64,000 bases of DNA from Alkalihalobacterium chitinilyticum (GCF_029028005.1 NZ_JAOTPO010000011.1:62001-126000), one strand, 5' to 3'; positions 15,959 through 25,843 are shown, numbered from the stretch's first letter. Numbers and translations are program-made. Notes: a model not told the origin generated them from the letters alone.

Positions 15959-17674
15959 ATGAAAACACTTCAAAAGCTTGCTAAGGAACAAAAGGGGCGG
16001 TACTATTCACTATTTGCGATAGCCATTGCATTCGGTTTTGTCATGATTACGCAAGCGTATTTGATTGTATCAATTGTTGATGACCTTTTCTTAAATCAAG
16101 TTACGTTTGATCAAGTTACAGCTTTCTTATTACTCTTGTTAGCCGTCTTTCTTTTCAGGTCTTTACTTTCGTATTGGAGTGGGAAGATCGGCTTGAAAAT
16201 GGCGGCTCAGGTAAAGGCTGATTATCGTAAACGACTGTTACAAGCGTATTCTCGTCATTCATTAATGTCATCTTACAAAGGACAATCTGGACAAAAGGTA
16301 AGTGTCATGATGGATGCCGTCGATGAGCTTGATAACTTTTTTAGTAAGTATGTTCCGCAACGAATTATCACGACGGTTGTTCCAGTGATGATCTTAGTCG
16401 TTGTTTTTACGCAGCACGTATATTCAGGATTAATTCTTTTATTTACGGCTCCGTTTATTCCGATATTTATGATTATTATTGGAAAGATGACACAAGAAAA
16501 ATCAGAGGAAAAGCTGGATAGTTTAACGGCTTTCTCAGGGCGGTTTTTGGATACACTTCAAGGTCTTATGAGCTTAAAATTATATGGACGTTCAAAGCAT
16601 TACAAAGAAGTAATTCGTCAAAGTAGTCTGGAGTTTCGAGATGCAACGATGAAAATATTAAAAGTAGCTTTTACCTCGTCGTTAATGCTCGAGTTTATTT
16701 CGATGCTCAGTATTGGACTTGTTGCTCTCGAGTTAGGTTTTCGCCTAGTTGTATTTAATGAAATTAGTTTCTTTACAGCTTTTTTCATCCTTTTACTAGT
16801 TCCTGAATTTTATAATCTATTGAAGGAGCTGGGGAGTGCTTTTCACGCAGGTCGCAGCAGTACGGGCGCATCCGATAAAATTGAGCGGGAACTGTCACAA
16901 GCAGAACAAACTCAAACGTGGGGGAGCCGTTCATTGTCAAAAGGACCTGTATCACTAGAATTACGGAACGTTAGTTTTCAATATGAAACAAATGGTTTTA
17001 CATTAAGCGATATAAATGCCAACCTTCCAAAGAATGGTCAGACTGCGATTGTTGGAAAAAGTGGATCCGGTAAAACAACACTGCTTCATATTGTTGCAGG
17101 ATTAATCCAGCCTCAAGAAGGAAAAGTACTCACAGACGGACATGAGCGCCTAGAGTATAAAGAAGAAGATTGGTTCAGTAAAATAAGTTATATCACACAA
17201 CATCCTTATCTGTTTGCCGGAACAATTGCCGAGAATATTGCTCTTGGTACGAAAGCCACTAAAGCTGATATTGAGGAAGCTGCTGTGAAAGCGGGTATTT
17301 CTGATTTAATAGAAACGTTACCTGAGCGTTATGATACTCCAATTGGAGAAGGTGGAAGAGGGCTTTCTGGCGGTGAAAAACAACGAATTGCATTAGCTCG
17401 TGCTTTTCTAAAAAAGCCATCGATTGTGCTTTTTGATGAGCCAACAACGGGGCTTGATTTATTCACTGAGCAAATCTTACAAAAGTCTATTAAGGAATTA
17501 GCCCAAACGTCAACAGTCATTACGGTTGCCCACCGATTACAGACAATTAAAGAAGCCAATCACATTCTGTTTTTAGAAAATGGAGAATTGAAGTCTCAAG
17601 GAACTCATGAACAGTTGAAAGCTTCTGTTTCATCGTACAAGAGACTGTTCTCTAAAAACGGGGAGGAGGAGTAG
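15959..17674 (+). CDS. cydD: ABC exporter subunit CydD
   Basis: 571 residues: an N-terminal six-helix exporter domain (about 1-310), then an ATPase domain with Walker A GKSGSGKTT, Q-loop (YITQHPYLF), signature LSGGEKQR and Walker B IVLFDEPTTGLD, then the H-loop TVAHR. With CydC it forms the heterodimeric transporter needed for bd oxidase assembly (thiol export in E. coli; haem has also been proposed). It begins 3 nt after cydS. CydD comes before CydC, as in B. subtilis cydABCD (named yet equivalent order). Confidence 0.9.
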   Translation: MKTLQKLAKEQKGRYYSLFAIAIAFGFVMITQAYLIVSIVDDLFLNQVTFDQVTAFLLLLLAVFLFRSLLSYWSGKIGLKMAAQVKADYRKRLLQAYSRHSLMSSYKGQSGQKVSVMMDAVDELDNFFSKYVPQRIITTVVPVMILVVVFTQHVYSGLILLFTAPFIPIFMIIIGKMTQEKSEEKLDSLTAFSGRFLDTLQGLMSLKLYGRSKHYKEVIRQSSLEFRDATMKILKVAFTSSLMLEFISMLSIGLVALELGFRLVVFNEISFFTAFFILLLVPEFYNLLKELGSAFHAGRSSTGASDKIERELSQAEQTQTWGSRSLSKGPVSLELRNVSFQYETNGFTLSDINANLPKNGQTAIVGKSGSGKTTLLHIVAGLIQPQEGKVLTDGHERLEYKEEDWFSKISYITQHPYLFAGTIAENIALGTKATKADIEEAAVKAGISDLIETLPERYDTPIGEGGRGLSGGEKQRIALARAFLKKPSIVLFDEPTTGLDLFTEQILQKSIKELAQTSTVITVAHRLQTIKEANHILFLENGELKSQGTHEQLKASVSSYKRLFSKNGEEE

Positions 17675-17676
17675 GG

Positions 17677-19395
17677 ATGAATGAGTTATTAAATACGATT
17701 CGAATTATCATGTTAAAAAAGAAAGATGTGATTTTGTCTATCGTATTTGCCTATATTGCAGGTATAACGGCTGTCGGTTTGTTTGCTGCAAATGGTTATC
17801 TAATCTCAAAAGCTGCTCTCCAACCCCCGTTATATGTCCTATTAATTATGGTTGCTGTTGTAAAAATAGGCAGTATCTTGCGTGCAACGAGTCGGTATGG
17901 AGAGAGGTATTATTCTCATCGAGCGACATTTACCATGTTAAGTGATTTACGTGTTCATTTCTTTGACAGACTAGAAAAGCTAGCACCAAGTTTGTTAACC
18001 AAATACCGCAGTGGTGATCTGCTTGCCCGTATTGTCGGTGATGTGGAGAGCTTGCAAAACTTCTTCCTGCGCGTTCTGTACCCGCCGATTATTATGGTGA
18101 CGGTTTTTCTAAGTACAATTTTATTTGTCTCCTTTTATTCGCTTGCAATTGTTATTTTACTAACGATTGGTCTTATCTTAACAGGGGTACTGATTCCAGC
18201 ATGGTTTGCGTACAAGCAGAAAAAAGTTAGTAATCGAATGCGGGAGGAACGAGGCCATTTATCTACAGAAGTAACCGAATGGTTTCACGGCTTTCGTGAG
18301 TTTAAAATTCATCAAACGTTAGAAGATAAAGAACAACAGCTAGTTGCTGCATCCAATGCTTATATTCAAGAGGATCAACAAGCCGGACAACACTCTTTGT
18401 ATAATCAATCGATCAATACAGCCGTTTCATTAATGATCGTTTGGGCTGTATTAGCAGTTGGAGCGTACTCAGTCGCTAATGGAAGCTTAGATGGACTTTT
18501 TCTAGCTATGCTCGTGATGGTTAGTTTAACTGTATTTGATCATTCGACCCCGATGGCTGCTTTCCCGGTTTATTATGAAGAAAGCGAGAGGGCAGCAACA
18601 CGACTGGGCGCAGTTGTAAAAGAAGATGATCAATCAATGACTTCGACTGTCGAGATGCGTTCTTTTCCAAGCGGGGCACCATCAATTGAACTAAAAGGTG
18701 TGCACCTTACGTTTCCTGGAGAAAAACGTAAAACATTGAGTGATGTTAACTTATATTTGCCAGCTGGTTCAAAAACAGCGGTCGTTGGGCCAAGTGGATC
18801 TGGTAAATCGACCCTGCTCAGTTTGATGTTAAAATTACAAACGGCGAACGAAGGTAAACTTTTAATAAGTGGTACGAATGTAAACGAATTTGAGCCAGAG
18901 AGCGTTTGGAAAAACTCGAACGTTATCTTGCAAGAAAATCACTTTTTTCATGGAACAGTTAAAGAAAATCTTCTTTTAGCATCGAATGATTTGACAGATG
19001 AAGACCTAAAACAGTTACTCGTCGCTGTTCAGCTTCCTCACCTTGAATTATCTGATACGGTCTTTGAGAAAGGGCAAAACTTATCAGGTGGAGAAAGACA
19101 ACGGCTTGCGATGGCCCGGGCTGTTGCAAAAGGTGCATCTTTCTGGCTCCTAGATGAACCGACTTCATCACTAGATTCCTGGACAGAACAACGCCTGTAT
19201 GAATTGTTGTATAAAAAAGCAAAGGAAGATACGGTAGTCGTTGTTAGTCACAGACTTGAAGGGCTCGAACAGATGGACCAAATTATCGTCATGGATCAAG
19301 GAAAAATCGTGGAGATGGGCACGTTCACAGAACTAATGAAGGCAAAAGGGTATTTCTATCAGTTGAAACAAATTGAGAAAAATATATTAAAATAA
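17677..19395 (+). CDS. cydC: ABC exporter subunit CydC
   Basis: 572 residues with the same plan as its neighbour: six transmembrane helices followed by an ATPase with Walker A GPSGSGKST, signature NLSGGERQR, Walker B FWLLDEPTSSLD and VSHR. The gene begins 2 nt after cydD, with GGGGAGGAGG inside the end of cydD. It is the partner half-transporter and the last gene of the oxidase operon. Confidence 0.9.
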   Translation: MNELLNTIRIIMLKKKDVILSIVFAYIAGITAVGLFAANGYLISKAALQPPLYVLLIMVAVVKIGSILRATSRYGERYYSHRATFTMLSDLRVHFFDRLEKLAPSLLTKYRSGDLLARIVGDVESLQNFFLRVLYPPIIMVTVFLSTILFVSFYSLAIVILLTIGLILTGVLIPAWFAYKQKKVSNRMREERGHLSTEVTEWFHGFREFKIHQTLEDKEQQLVAASNAYIQEDQQAGQHSLYNQSINTAVSLMIVWAVLAVGAYSVANGSLDGLFLAMLVMVSLTVFDHSTPMAAFPVYYEESERAATRLGAVVKEDDQSMTSTVEMRSFPSGAPSIELKGVHLTFPGEKRKTLSDVNLYLPAGSKTAVVGPSGSGKSTLLSLMLKLQTANEGKLLISGTNVNEFEPESVWKNSNVILQENHFFHGTVKENLLLASNDLTDEDLKQLLVAVQLPHLELSDTVFEKGQNLSGGERQRLAMARAVAKGASFWLLDEPTSSLDSWTEQRLYELLYKKAKEDTVVVVSHRLEGLEQMDQIIVMDQGKIVEMGTFTELMKAKGYFYQLKQIEKNILK

Positions 19396-19494
19396 AAAAT
19401 GTGAAGACGATCAACCTGCTCCAAAAACGAGATGAAGTTTCAAAAAGGTCGCTGCAGTCATTAGAAAAAGGATTAGCAGGTGTACTGTCCACCG

Positions 19495-19524
19495 AGGGCT
19501 CTTTTAAATAGAGTCCTTTTTTTA
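19495..19524 (+). terminator. Terminator of the cyd operon
   Basis: AGGGCTCT pairs with AGAGTCCT (one G-T pair) around a 7-nt loop, then seven T. The stretch 19396-19494 shows nothing else. Confidence 0.8.
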
Positions 19525-19641
19525 TTTGTCGTAATAGGCTTGGTCAATGTTATAATCTTAATAATAATAATTTGGTATACAAAAATATACTACATAAGTA
19601 GATTTAAAAAACTATTATTCTAGAAAGAAGGTAGGATTATT

Positions 19642-20901
19642 GTGGAAGGAATTGAACAATTATTGTTAAATGTCCTTTTTATCATTGTATTTTTACTATT
19701 TATACCTATTCTAGTAGAAATGAATGCACAAAGATTATCGAAAATCCAAAAGAATTGGATTGTTATCCTATCAGCTTCTTTGGCAATTATTAGCTGTATA
19801 TCGTTTCCAATTACTATAATGGATGGATATTTTTTTGATTTGCGCCTTGTAGTACTAACAGTTGCGGGACTTTACGGAGGGGTTTCTGCTAGTATTTTAT
19901 TAGCTGGGGTTACAATTATGTATCGGTTTATAGTAGGCGGAGCTGGGGCTTCTGCTACGTTAATCGTCGTTATCATCCTGCTATTTTGTATTATATTATT
20001 AACCGATTATTTCCGAAAAACATCCCGTAAGAATAAAATAATGTTAGGAAGTTCTCTTTCCCTATTTGCAGCTTTGTTGGCTATTATAAATTCAACGCTC
20101 ATATTTGGTGCGCCTTTCTCTTATGCCTTTCTTTTTATTTTCTTGACCTTAACATTCTGTACGGCTTTTTTCACTATTTATCTTTACGAGGTTTTTCAAG
20201 AAACTCTTTTAATTAAAAAACGGATTATTAAGGCGGAAAAAATGGATATCGTCAGTCATCTTGCTTCTTCAGTTTCACACGAAGTTCGAAATCCGTTAAC
20301 GGTGATTAAAGGCTTTTTGCAAATGATGGAACAAAACGACATTCCAGAAGAGCAAAGAAAGAAGTTTATAAAGATATCCATTGAAGAAGTGGATCGGGCT
20401 AATGATATCATTCGTAATTATTTAACATTTGCGAAACCGTCACCTGAAAATAAAACAAAATTGAATGTGAAAGTTGAATTAGAAAGGACAATTCAAATCA
20501 TTACACCACTAGCTAATATGAACGGTGTTGAAATAGTAACAAAACTTGAAAGTTATTTTACTGAAGGTGAGACTCAAGCTTTTCAACAATGCTTATTAAA
20601 CTTAACTAAAAATTGTATAGAAGCAATGCCAGACGGCGGGAAACTTTATATAGAAACGAAGGAAGAAAACGGTGATCTCGTAATAGTAATTTCTGATAAT
20701 GGGAAAGGCATGACTAAAGAACAGGTGTCAAGGTTAGGAGAACCCTACTTTACAACAAAGGGTAGGGAAGGAACGGGACTTGGGATGATGGCTGCTATTA
20801 ACATAATTGAGACAATGGCCGGGAAATTAAGTGTAACCAGTAAAGTAAATGAAGGAACAAATTTTCATATTCGATTGCCAATCGTAGAGGAGTGTTCTTA
20901 A
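19642..20901 (+). CDS. Membrane sensor histidine kinase (5TM-LYT type, sporulation-kinase-like)
   Basis: 419 residues. About six N-terminal hydrophobic helices (residues 1-185) include the 5TM LytS-like block (FFDLRLVVLTVAGLYGGVSAS). A kinase core follows with H-box SSVSHEVRNPLTVIKGFLQMM, an N-box (LLNLTKNCIEAM) and G-boxes DNGKG and GREGTGLGM. The H-box resembles KinA/KinB-type phosphorelay kinases. The GTG start follows an AAGAAGG-type site. No response regulator is adjacent, which fits an orphan kinase feeding a phosphorelay (inference). The signal is unknown. Confidence 0.85.
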   Translation: MEGIEQLLLNVLFIIVFLLFIPILVEMNAQRLSKIQKNWIVILSASLAIISCISFPITIMDGYFFDLRLVVLTVAGLYGGVSASILLAGVTIMYRFIVGGAGASATLIVVIILLFCIILLTDYFRKTSRKNKIMLGSSLSLFAALLAIINSTLIFGAPFSYAFLFIFLTLTFCTAFFTIYLYEVFQETLLIKKRIIKAEKMDIVSHLASSVSHEVRNPLTVIKGFLQMMEQNDIPEEQRKKFIKISIEEVDRANDIIRNYLTFAKPSPENKTKLNVKVELERTIQIITPLANMNGVEIVTKLESYFTEGETQAFQQCLLNLTKNCIEAMPDGGKLYIETKEENGDLVIVISDNGKGMTKEQVSRLGEPYFTTKGREGTGLGMMAAINIIETMAGKLSVTSKVNEGTNFHIRLPIVEECS

Positions 20902-21152
20902 TCTAGAAAAACACTTGATACATACAAATGAAAAAGAGCGTACAAGTCCAAATATAATTTTTTAACAGAGTATTGTTAGCGAATTTCTTAATGTAGTTAT
21001 TTTACAAAAATTCTAAAAAGAATTACTTTACAGCTTCGATGAGAAAGTAAGTAACCACTGCTTATTGATATACAAGGATTTTAGTAAAAGTTAACAGAAA
21101 AATCATAGTTTTAGATATAGTAGATATTTTACTAATATAGTTGTTTGTTAGA

Positions 21153-21167
21153 TGTAAACGCTTTACA
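21153..21167. promoter_or_regulatory. CcpA cre box
   Basis: TGTAAACGCTTTACA is a full match to the catabolite-responsive element consensus. It lies about 50 bp before the AbgT-family gene, a position expected to repress it on preferred carbon sources. The rest of the 20902-21215 gap shows nothing else. Confidence 0.75.
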
Positions 21168-21215
21168 CTTGTTGTTGCAACCTTTACTCACTAATTTTTC
21201 TAAAGGAGGTAACAC

Positions 21216-22745
21216 ATGAGTCGTTTACAATTAGAAAATGAAAATGAAGCGAAAATGGGACCTATGATGAAGTTTTTAAATGTTGTTGAACGTGTTGGGA
21301 ATAAGCTCCCGCATCCGTTTATGCTGTTTGTTTATTTGGCAGCAGCAACAATGGTATTTTCGGCAATATTAAGCTTCTTCAATGTTAGCGTATTTCACCC
21401 GGGAACAGAGGAAGAAGTACATATTAAAAGCTTAATTTCAGGCGAAGGTCTTCAGTATATTACGGGATCTATGGTTTCCAATTTCTCTGGATTTGCCCCG
21501 TTAGGTCTTGTACTTGCGATGATGTTAGGGATAGGGATTGCCCAAAAAGTCGGACTTTTTGAAGCATTTATGAAAAAGACCATCTTAAATACTCCAAAAA
21601 GTCTTGTTACTTATGCTGTTATTACAGCAGGTGTCCTAGGAAACTTAGCGTCAGATGCAGCTTATATTATTATTCCACCATTAGCGGCTATGGTCTTTTA
21701 TGCGATTGGACGTCATCCTTTTGCAGGTTTAGCAGCAGGTTTTGCTGGGGTAGGTGCTGGGTTTACCGCAAACTTTATTGTTGCAGGTACTGATGCACTT
21801 CTCTCAGGTATATCGACTGAGGTAGCCAAAACAGTAGACCCGACAGTTATAGTTACACCTGTTGACAACTACTTCTTTATGAGTGCGTCAGTAGTGATGC
21901 TAGTCATTGTTGGGGCATTAGTTACAGAAAAGATTATTGAGCCTAGGCTCGGGACTTACACAGGAAAAGCAATCGATACAACGTTTGAAGTAACAAAAGA
22001 AGAAACAAAAGCTCTGCGCCGTACAGGAATTGCAGCAGTAATTTATCTTGCGTTATTAGCGCTAGTCGTTTTACCGGCTAACTCTCCACTTCGAGCAGAG
22101 GATGGCGGCCTTGTACCATCACCGTTTATTTCTGGGATTGTTCCTATTATTCTATTTTTCTTTATCACACTAGCTATTGTTTATGGTGCTTCAGTAGGGA
22201 AGATCAAGAATACGAGTGATGTTCCGACGTTAATGGGTGAGGCAATGAAAGACATGTCTGGCTATATCGTACTTGTCTTTGCAGTAGCTCAATTCATTGC
22301 TTACTTTAATTGGTCAAACATAGGCATCTGGATGGCCGTTTCATTTGCTGACTTGTTGCAAAGTGTCAATATGACTGGTTTACCTGTTATCATAGGGTTT
22401 ATTCTACTAACTGCAATTTTAAATTTATTTATCATTAGTGGATCCGCACAGTGGGCATTGATGGCGCCAGTCTTTATTCCAATGTTCATGTTAATGGGAT
22501 ATGATCCTGCATTTGTTCAGTTAGGATTTAGAATTGCTGATTCTTCAACGAATATTATATCACCGTTAAACCCATACATTCCGATGTTGTTAATGTTTAT
22601 GAAGGACTATGATAAAAAGGCTGGGTTTGGTACTTTATTCTCTCTTATGCTGCCATTCTCAATTTTCTTCTTAGGGGCGTGGATCGTCTTACTCATCATT
22701 TGGGTGTTAGCCGGATTGCCTATAGGTCCTGGAATTACGATGTAA
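21216..22745 (+). CDS. AbgT-family transporter
   Basis: 509 residues with about 11-13 hydrophobic segments. The pattern is that of the AbgT (p-aminobenzoyl-glutamate transporter) family: NKLPHPFMLFVYLA at the N-terminus, GVGAGFTANF in the middle, SGSAQWALMAPVFIPMF and the late ADSSTNIISPLNPYIPM segment. Family members are cation-coupled importers or drug/sulfonamide exporters. AAAGGAGG lies 7 nt upstream and a cre box lies in the promoter region. No peptidase neighbour reveals the substrate, so it may not be aminobenzoyl-glutamate. Confidence 0.88.
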   Translation: MSRLQLENENEAKMGPMMKFLNVVERVGNKLPHPFMLFVYLAAATMVFSAILSFFNVSVFHPGTEEEVHIKSLISGEGLQYITGSMVSNFSGFAPLGLVLAMMLGIGIAQKVGLFEAFMKKTILNTPKSLVTYAVITAGVLGNLASDAAYIIIPPLAAMVFYAIGRHPFAGLAAGFAGVGAGFTANFIVAGTDALLSGISTEVAKTVDPTVIVTPVDNYFFMSASVVMLVIVGALVTEKIIEPRLGTYTGKAIDTTFEVTKEETKALRRTGIAAVIYLALLALVVLPANSPLRAEDGGLVPSPFISGIVPIILFFFITLAIVYGASVGKIKNTSDVPTLMGEAMKDMSGYIVLVFAVAQFIAYFNWSNIGIWMAVSFADLLQSVNMTGLPVIIGFILLTAILNLFIISGSAQWALMAPVFIPMFMLMGYDPAFVQLGFRIADSSTNIISPLNPYIPMLLMFMKDYDKKAGFGTLFSLMLPFSIFFLGAWIVLLIIWVLAGLPIGPGITM

Positions 22746-22770
22746 CATATTTACAAAAAAAAATTTGGTT

Positions 22771-22799
22771 GAGGTTGACCTTGAGTCAGCCTCTTTTTC
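22771..22799 (+). terminator. Terminator of the AbgT-family gene
   Basis: GAGGTTGAC pairs with GTCAGCCTC (one G-T pair) around a 5-nt loop, followed by TTTTT. Confidence 0.85.
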
Positions 22800-22862
22800 T
22801 GATTCTATTTTATTTAAAGTTGTTTTTTTCTGTTAAAAATAAATAAGAGATTAGTAAAAGAT

Positions 22863-22906
22863 CAGGGTTTTTCCTGAATTACTTTTTCTTAAAAACGAGA
22901 TAAAAT
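22863..22906 (+). promoter_or_regulatory. Promoter with one 15-bp palindromic site, GAF gene
   Basis: CAGGG-TTTTT-CCTGA (22863-22877) is followed exactly 23 bp later by a -10 hexamer TAAAAT (22901-22906). The same spacing occurs at both microprotein promoters downstream. The site would centre near -43, typical for an activator contacting polymerase. No good -35 is present. Confidence 0.65.
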
Positions 22907-22947
22907 GTTTATAGATAGAAAATAGAACTTAGTGGAGATGTAGTGAG

Positions 22948-23367
22948 ATGCATATATTAGAGGAACTTAATTTAAAAACGTCTAGTGATTTTGCAGCAAT
23001 AGCATTAGTAGTTCCAATCAGTCATCACATTTGCTGGGGAGAAGCAGTTGGCAGTATCAACGAAAGATACAAAGGGATGCGGAAAAAGTACGGCAGTGGT
23101 TTAATCGGTGCAGTTGCTCGTCATGGACGAATAATTGTTATTGACGACAGCCTTCCAAATTCAGAGCAAAAGCGATTAGATTCTCCGATCATGCTTGCAG
23201 AAAAACTCTTTGCAGCGATTGCAGCACCAATCTTCTTAGACAATCAGATAAAAGGTGTTTTACTTGTAGGAAGCCGAAGCAACCGCATTTATTCACAAGA
23301 AGAAATTGAAATGATTGGCGAGAAAACAAAAGAAATTGAATTACTTTTAGGCGTTGAAAGTAACTAA
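22948..23367 (+). CDS. Single-domain GAF protein, NreA-like
   Basis: 139 residues forming one GAF domain (LKTSSDFAAIALVVP.. through ..IKGVLLVGSRS). The segment with Trp30, then GSINERYK and GSGLIGAVARHG, resembles NreA, the nitrate-binding GAF protein that acts with the NreB/NreC two-component system in staphylococci. Here a NarL-type regulator and a HisKA_3 kinase follow 320 bp later, giving the same three components. Ligand identity is inferred from context only. It has its own promoter carrying the shared palindrome and is probably in the same regulon that it helps control. Confidence 0.75.
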   Translation: MHILEELNLKTSSDFAAIALVVPISHHICWGEAVGSINERYKGMRKKYGSGLIGAVARHGRIIVIDDSLPNSEQKRLDSPIMLAEKLFAAIAAPIFLDNQIKGVLLVGSRSNRIYSQEEIEMIGEKTKEIELLLGVESN

Positions 23368-23429
23368 CCCATACCAAGAATATAGTGTTCTATGCCCCTT
23401 ACTGCCACTAATCATATATAAGAGTACTT

Positions 23430-23478
23430 AACGATGCTGCTTTTTAAGTAATGCTTAAAAGGTGACATCGTTTTTTTG
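23430..23478 (+). terminator. Terminator of the GAF gene
   Basis: AACGATG/CATCGTT outer stem and TTTTTAAG/CTTAAAA inner stem, followed by TTTTTTG. It separates the GAF gene from the two-component pair. The remaining gap to 23690 is AT-rich promoter sequence. Confidence 0.75.
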
Positions 23479-23690
23479 TGTTTAAGTAAGAGATTACACC
23501 GAAATAAAAAATATTTTAAAGGTTGGTATATCAAGATAATATAAAGTATTGATATAATAAAGGTGGAATGCTAAATAATAAAAAATTTCCATTTCAATGT
23601 AAGATCATCTGATATACTATTAATAAAGTTAGTACTATTAAATTAGTAGAAATAAACCAGATAGGATACTGTAGAAAGTGAGGTATGAGT

Positions 23691-24344
23691 ATGATTAAGC
23701 TCCTTATCGTTGATGATCATATCGTTGTACGTTCAGGTCTGACTATGCTTTTAAACGGCAAAAATGATATAGAAGTAGTAGGGGAAGCAGCTGAGGGAGA
23801 TGAAGCGATCCGAAAGGCACAGGAATTGAAGCCTGATGTCATCTTGATGGATTTAAGTATGCCACAAGGGAAAGGTGGCTTAGCTGCAACAACTGAAATT
23901 AAACAGGTGTTGCCCGATACTGCAGTCTTAGTATTGACGATGCACGATGATGATGAATATTTATTTAATGCGATCCATGCAGGAGCTTCAGGGTATATCT
24001 TGAAAAGCTCACCTCATGAAGACTTGCTAGCAGCCATCCAATCGGTATATACAGGAAATGCTTACTTAAATCCGACAGCTACAAAGCGATTAATGAGTGA
24101 GTATATGGAAAAGCTAAACGATGGTGGAAATTCTAAAACCTTTGAATCCCTTTCTCAACGTGAACGAGAAGTACTTGAGTGGATTGCTAAAGGTTATTCT
24201 AATAAAGAAATTGCTGAAAATCTCATTATTAGCGTAAAGACTGTTGAAACACATAAAAGTAATATTATGGAAAAGCTTCACTTTAAAACGAGACCGGAAT
24301 TAGTGAAATACGCATTGCAGAAAGGATTGCTTAACTTTGACTAA
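23691..24344 (+). CDS. NarL/NreC-type response regulator
   Basis: 217 residues. The receiver domain has phospho-Asp54 in VILMDLSMP and Lys in YILKSS. A LuxR-type HTH follows (about residues 150-200: SLSQREREVLEWIAKGYSNKEIAENL..KTVETHKSNIMEKL). The start is the second ATG, 7 nt after GTGAGG, since the first is only 1 nt away. The gene overlaps the kinase gene by 8 nt. NreC, as I recall, binds TAGGG-N4-CCCTA palindromes. Closely similar sites occur in front of the GAF gene, two microprotein genes and a Spo0E-like gene here, so this protein is the best candidate to bind them. Confidence 0.9.
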   Translation: MIKLLIVDDHIVVRSGLTMLLNGKNDIEVVGEAAEGDEAIRKAQELKPDVILMDLSMPQGKGGLAATTEIKQVLPDTAVLVLTMHDDDEYLFNAIHAGASGYILKSSPHEDLLAAIQSVYTGNAYLNPTATKRLMSEYMEKLNDGGNSKTFESLSQREREVLEWIAKGYSNKEIAENLIISVKTVETHKSNIMEKLHFKTRPELVKYALQKGLLNFD

Positions 24345-25443
24345 CGATAAAGTCTTTGAAAGAGAGTCTAAAGGTTATGAACAAAACGAATTAGGTCTTC
24401 TAATGCAAATTGATCAACATATTGAAGACGGTTCATTTAGGGATGATCTAAAGCAATCACTGAAAGAAATGACAGATATTCGTTTTGCATTAGATGAATC
24501 AACGATTGTAGCTATTACCAATCATAAAGGTCAAATTAAATATGTTAACGATAAGTTTTGTGAGATTTCTAAGTACAATCGAGATGAACTTATTGGCCAA
24601 GACCATAGAATTATAAACTCAGGTTATCATGACAAAGCATTCATGACTAATTTATGGAAGACGATATCTTCGGGCAAAGTTTGGAAGGGTGAGATTAAAA
24701 ATAGGGCGAAAGATGGTTCCTATTATTGGGTGAACACAACGATTGTTCCGTTTTTATCAAGTGAAGGTGCACCTTATCAATACTTGGCGATACGTAATGA
24801 AGTAACACAGTTAAAGAAGGCAGAAGAAGAGTTAAAATTAATGATGAACCGAGTATTAGAAATCCAAGAAGAAGAACGTAAACGGTTCTCACGTGAGCTG
24901 CATGATGGAATTGGACAAAGCTTATTTTCTTTAATCATCCATATGGACCGAATGATGAGTGAGGATAATTATTCCTCGATGCAAACACTACGTAATGAAG
25001 TGTCAGGAATTATGGAAGAGATTAGAAGTTTAGCTTGGGATTTACGACCGTCCTTGCTCGATGACCTTGGTGTGGTCCCGGCGATTAATCGACACATTGA
25101 TAAATTCTCTCAGTACTACGGTATTGATGTTGAGTTTACCTGCGATTTACGTCATCGTCTCGATATGCAAAAAGAAACAACCATCTATCGAATTATTCAA
25201 GAGTCATTAACGAATATTGCTAAGTATGCCAACGTTTCTGAAGCTTATTTAACGTTAACTGAAACTGAGGATCACGTTCAGGCGACAATTAAGGATGAAG
25301 GAAAAGGGTTTGTTCGAAATAATGGAAAGGGCGTCGGTCTCTTTAGTATGGAAGAACGTGCGAGAAGCGTAAACGGCACTTTTGATATTTTGTCGGCGCC
25401 AGGCAAAGGGACGACGGTAACCTTAGTTGTACCAAAAGCATAA
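24337..25443 (+). CDS. PAS-domain sensor histidine kinase (HisKA_3 type)
   Basis: 368 residues, no membrane segment. PAS domain about residues 50-160 (ITNHKGQIKYVNDKFCEISKY.. to ..AIRNEVTQ), then a HisKA_3 dimerisation helix with the active His189 (RKRFSRELHDGIGQ) and a HATPase domain (DEGKGF, GKGVGLFSM). It is the cognate kinase of the overlapping regulator. NreB of staphylococci carries four Cys that bind an Fe-S cluster. The PAS domain here has only one (Cys75), so the sensing chemistry must differ (haem, flavin or other). The TTG start overlaps the regulator stop. Confidence 0.87.
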   Translation: MTNDKVFERESKGYEQNELGLLMQIDQHIEDGSFRDDLKQSLKEMTDIRFALDESTIVAITNHKGQIKYVNDKFCEISKYNRDELIGQDHRIINSGYHDKAFMTNLWKTISSGKVWKGEIKNRAKDGSYYWVNTTIVPFLSSEGAPYQYLAIRNEVTQLKKAEEELKLMMNRVLEIQEEERKRFSRELHDGIGQSLFSLIIHMDRMMSEDNYSSMQTLRNEVSGIMEEIRSLAWDLRPSLLDDLGVVPAINRHIDKFSQYYGIDVEFTCDLRHRLDMQKETTIYRIIQESLTNIAKYANVSEAYLTLTETEDHVQATIKDEGKGFVRNNGKGVGLFSMEERARSVNGTFDILSAPGKGTTVTLVVPKA

Positions 25444-25471
25444 TCATTCACATATGGTTGGATTAGAAAAA

Positions 25472-25498
25472 GCCAAGCGGTCGCTTGGTTTTTTTTTG
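25472..25498 (+). terminator. Terminator of the two-component pair
   Basis: GCCAAGCG/CGCTTGG stem with a 2-nt centre and nine T. Confidence 0.85.
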
Positions 25499-25660
25499 AA
25501 AGCGGGATGAATTTATAAGGTGGGAGATGGATAACTCGACTTTTCTCATGCTCGATATAATAAGTCGAGCCATAATCGGCTCCATAATGAATGCTGTGTT
25601 TGCGTTTACTTTCTGCTTGAGATGGTTATTTTGTGATCATTTTGCTAATTCCCTTTTTTG

Positions 25661-25843
25661 CGGACTGAGAGGCCCTTATTTTAATGAAAACCTTCATATT
25701 TGGATATTTCGCGGACTCACAGGCCTTTATTTAATCATAATCACTAATAAATATCACAAATAGTAGCAAATAAGGGCTTCTGAGTCCTCTAAATCAAGAA
25801 AAACTAGACTTTCTACAGGAATAAGGGCCTGTGAGTCCCCTAA
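25661..25843. repeat. Dispersed repeat copy 2 (inverted relative to copy 1)
   Basis: The reverse complement matches the 12938-13122 copy closely over its whole length, including non-module parts such as the ATATCCAAATATGAAGGTTTTC segment. Modules occur in the order two forward, two inverted. An open frame through this region is not supported as a gene. Confidence 0.85.

Noticed and set aside
25527-25763. A 78-codon frame behind the PAS kinase gene
   Set aside because: Most of it is the dispersed repeat copy 2; no conserved protein features.
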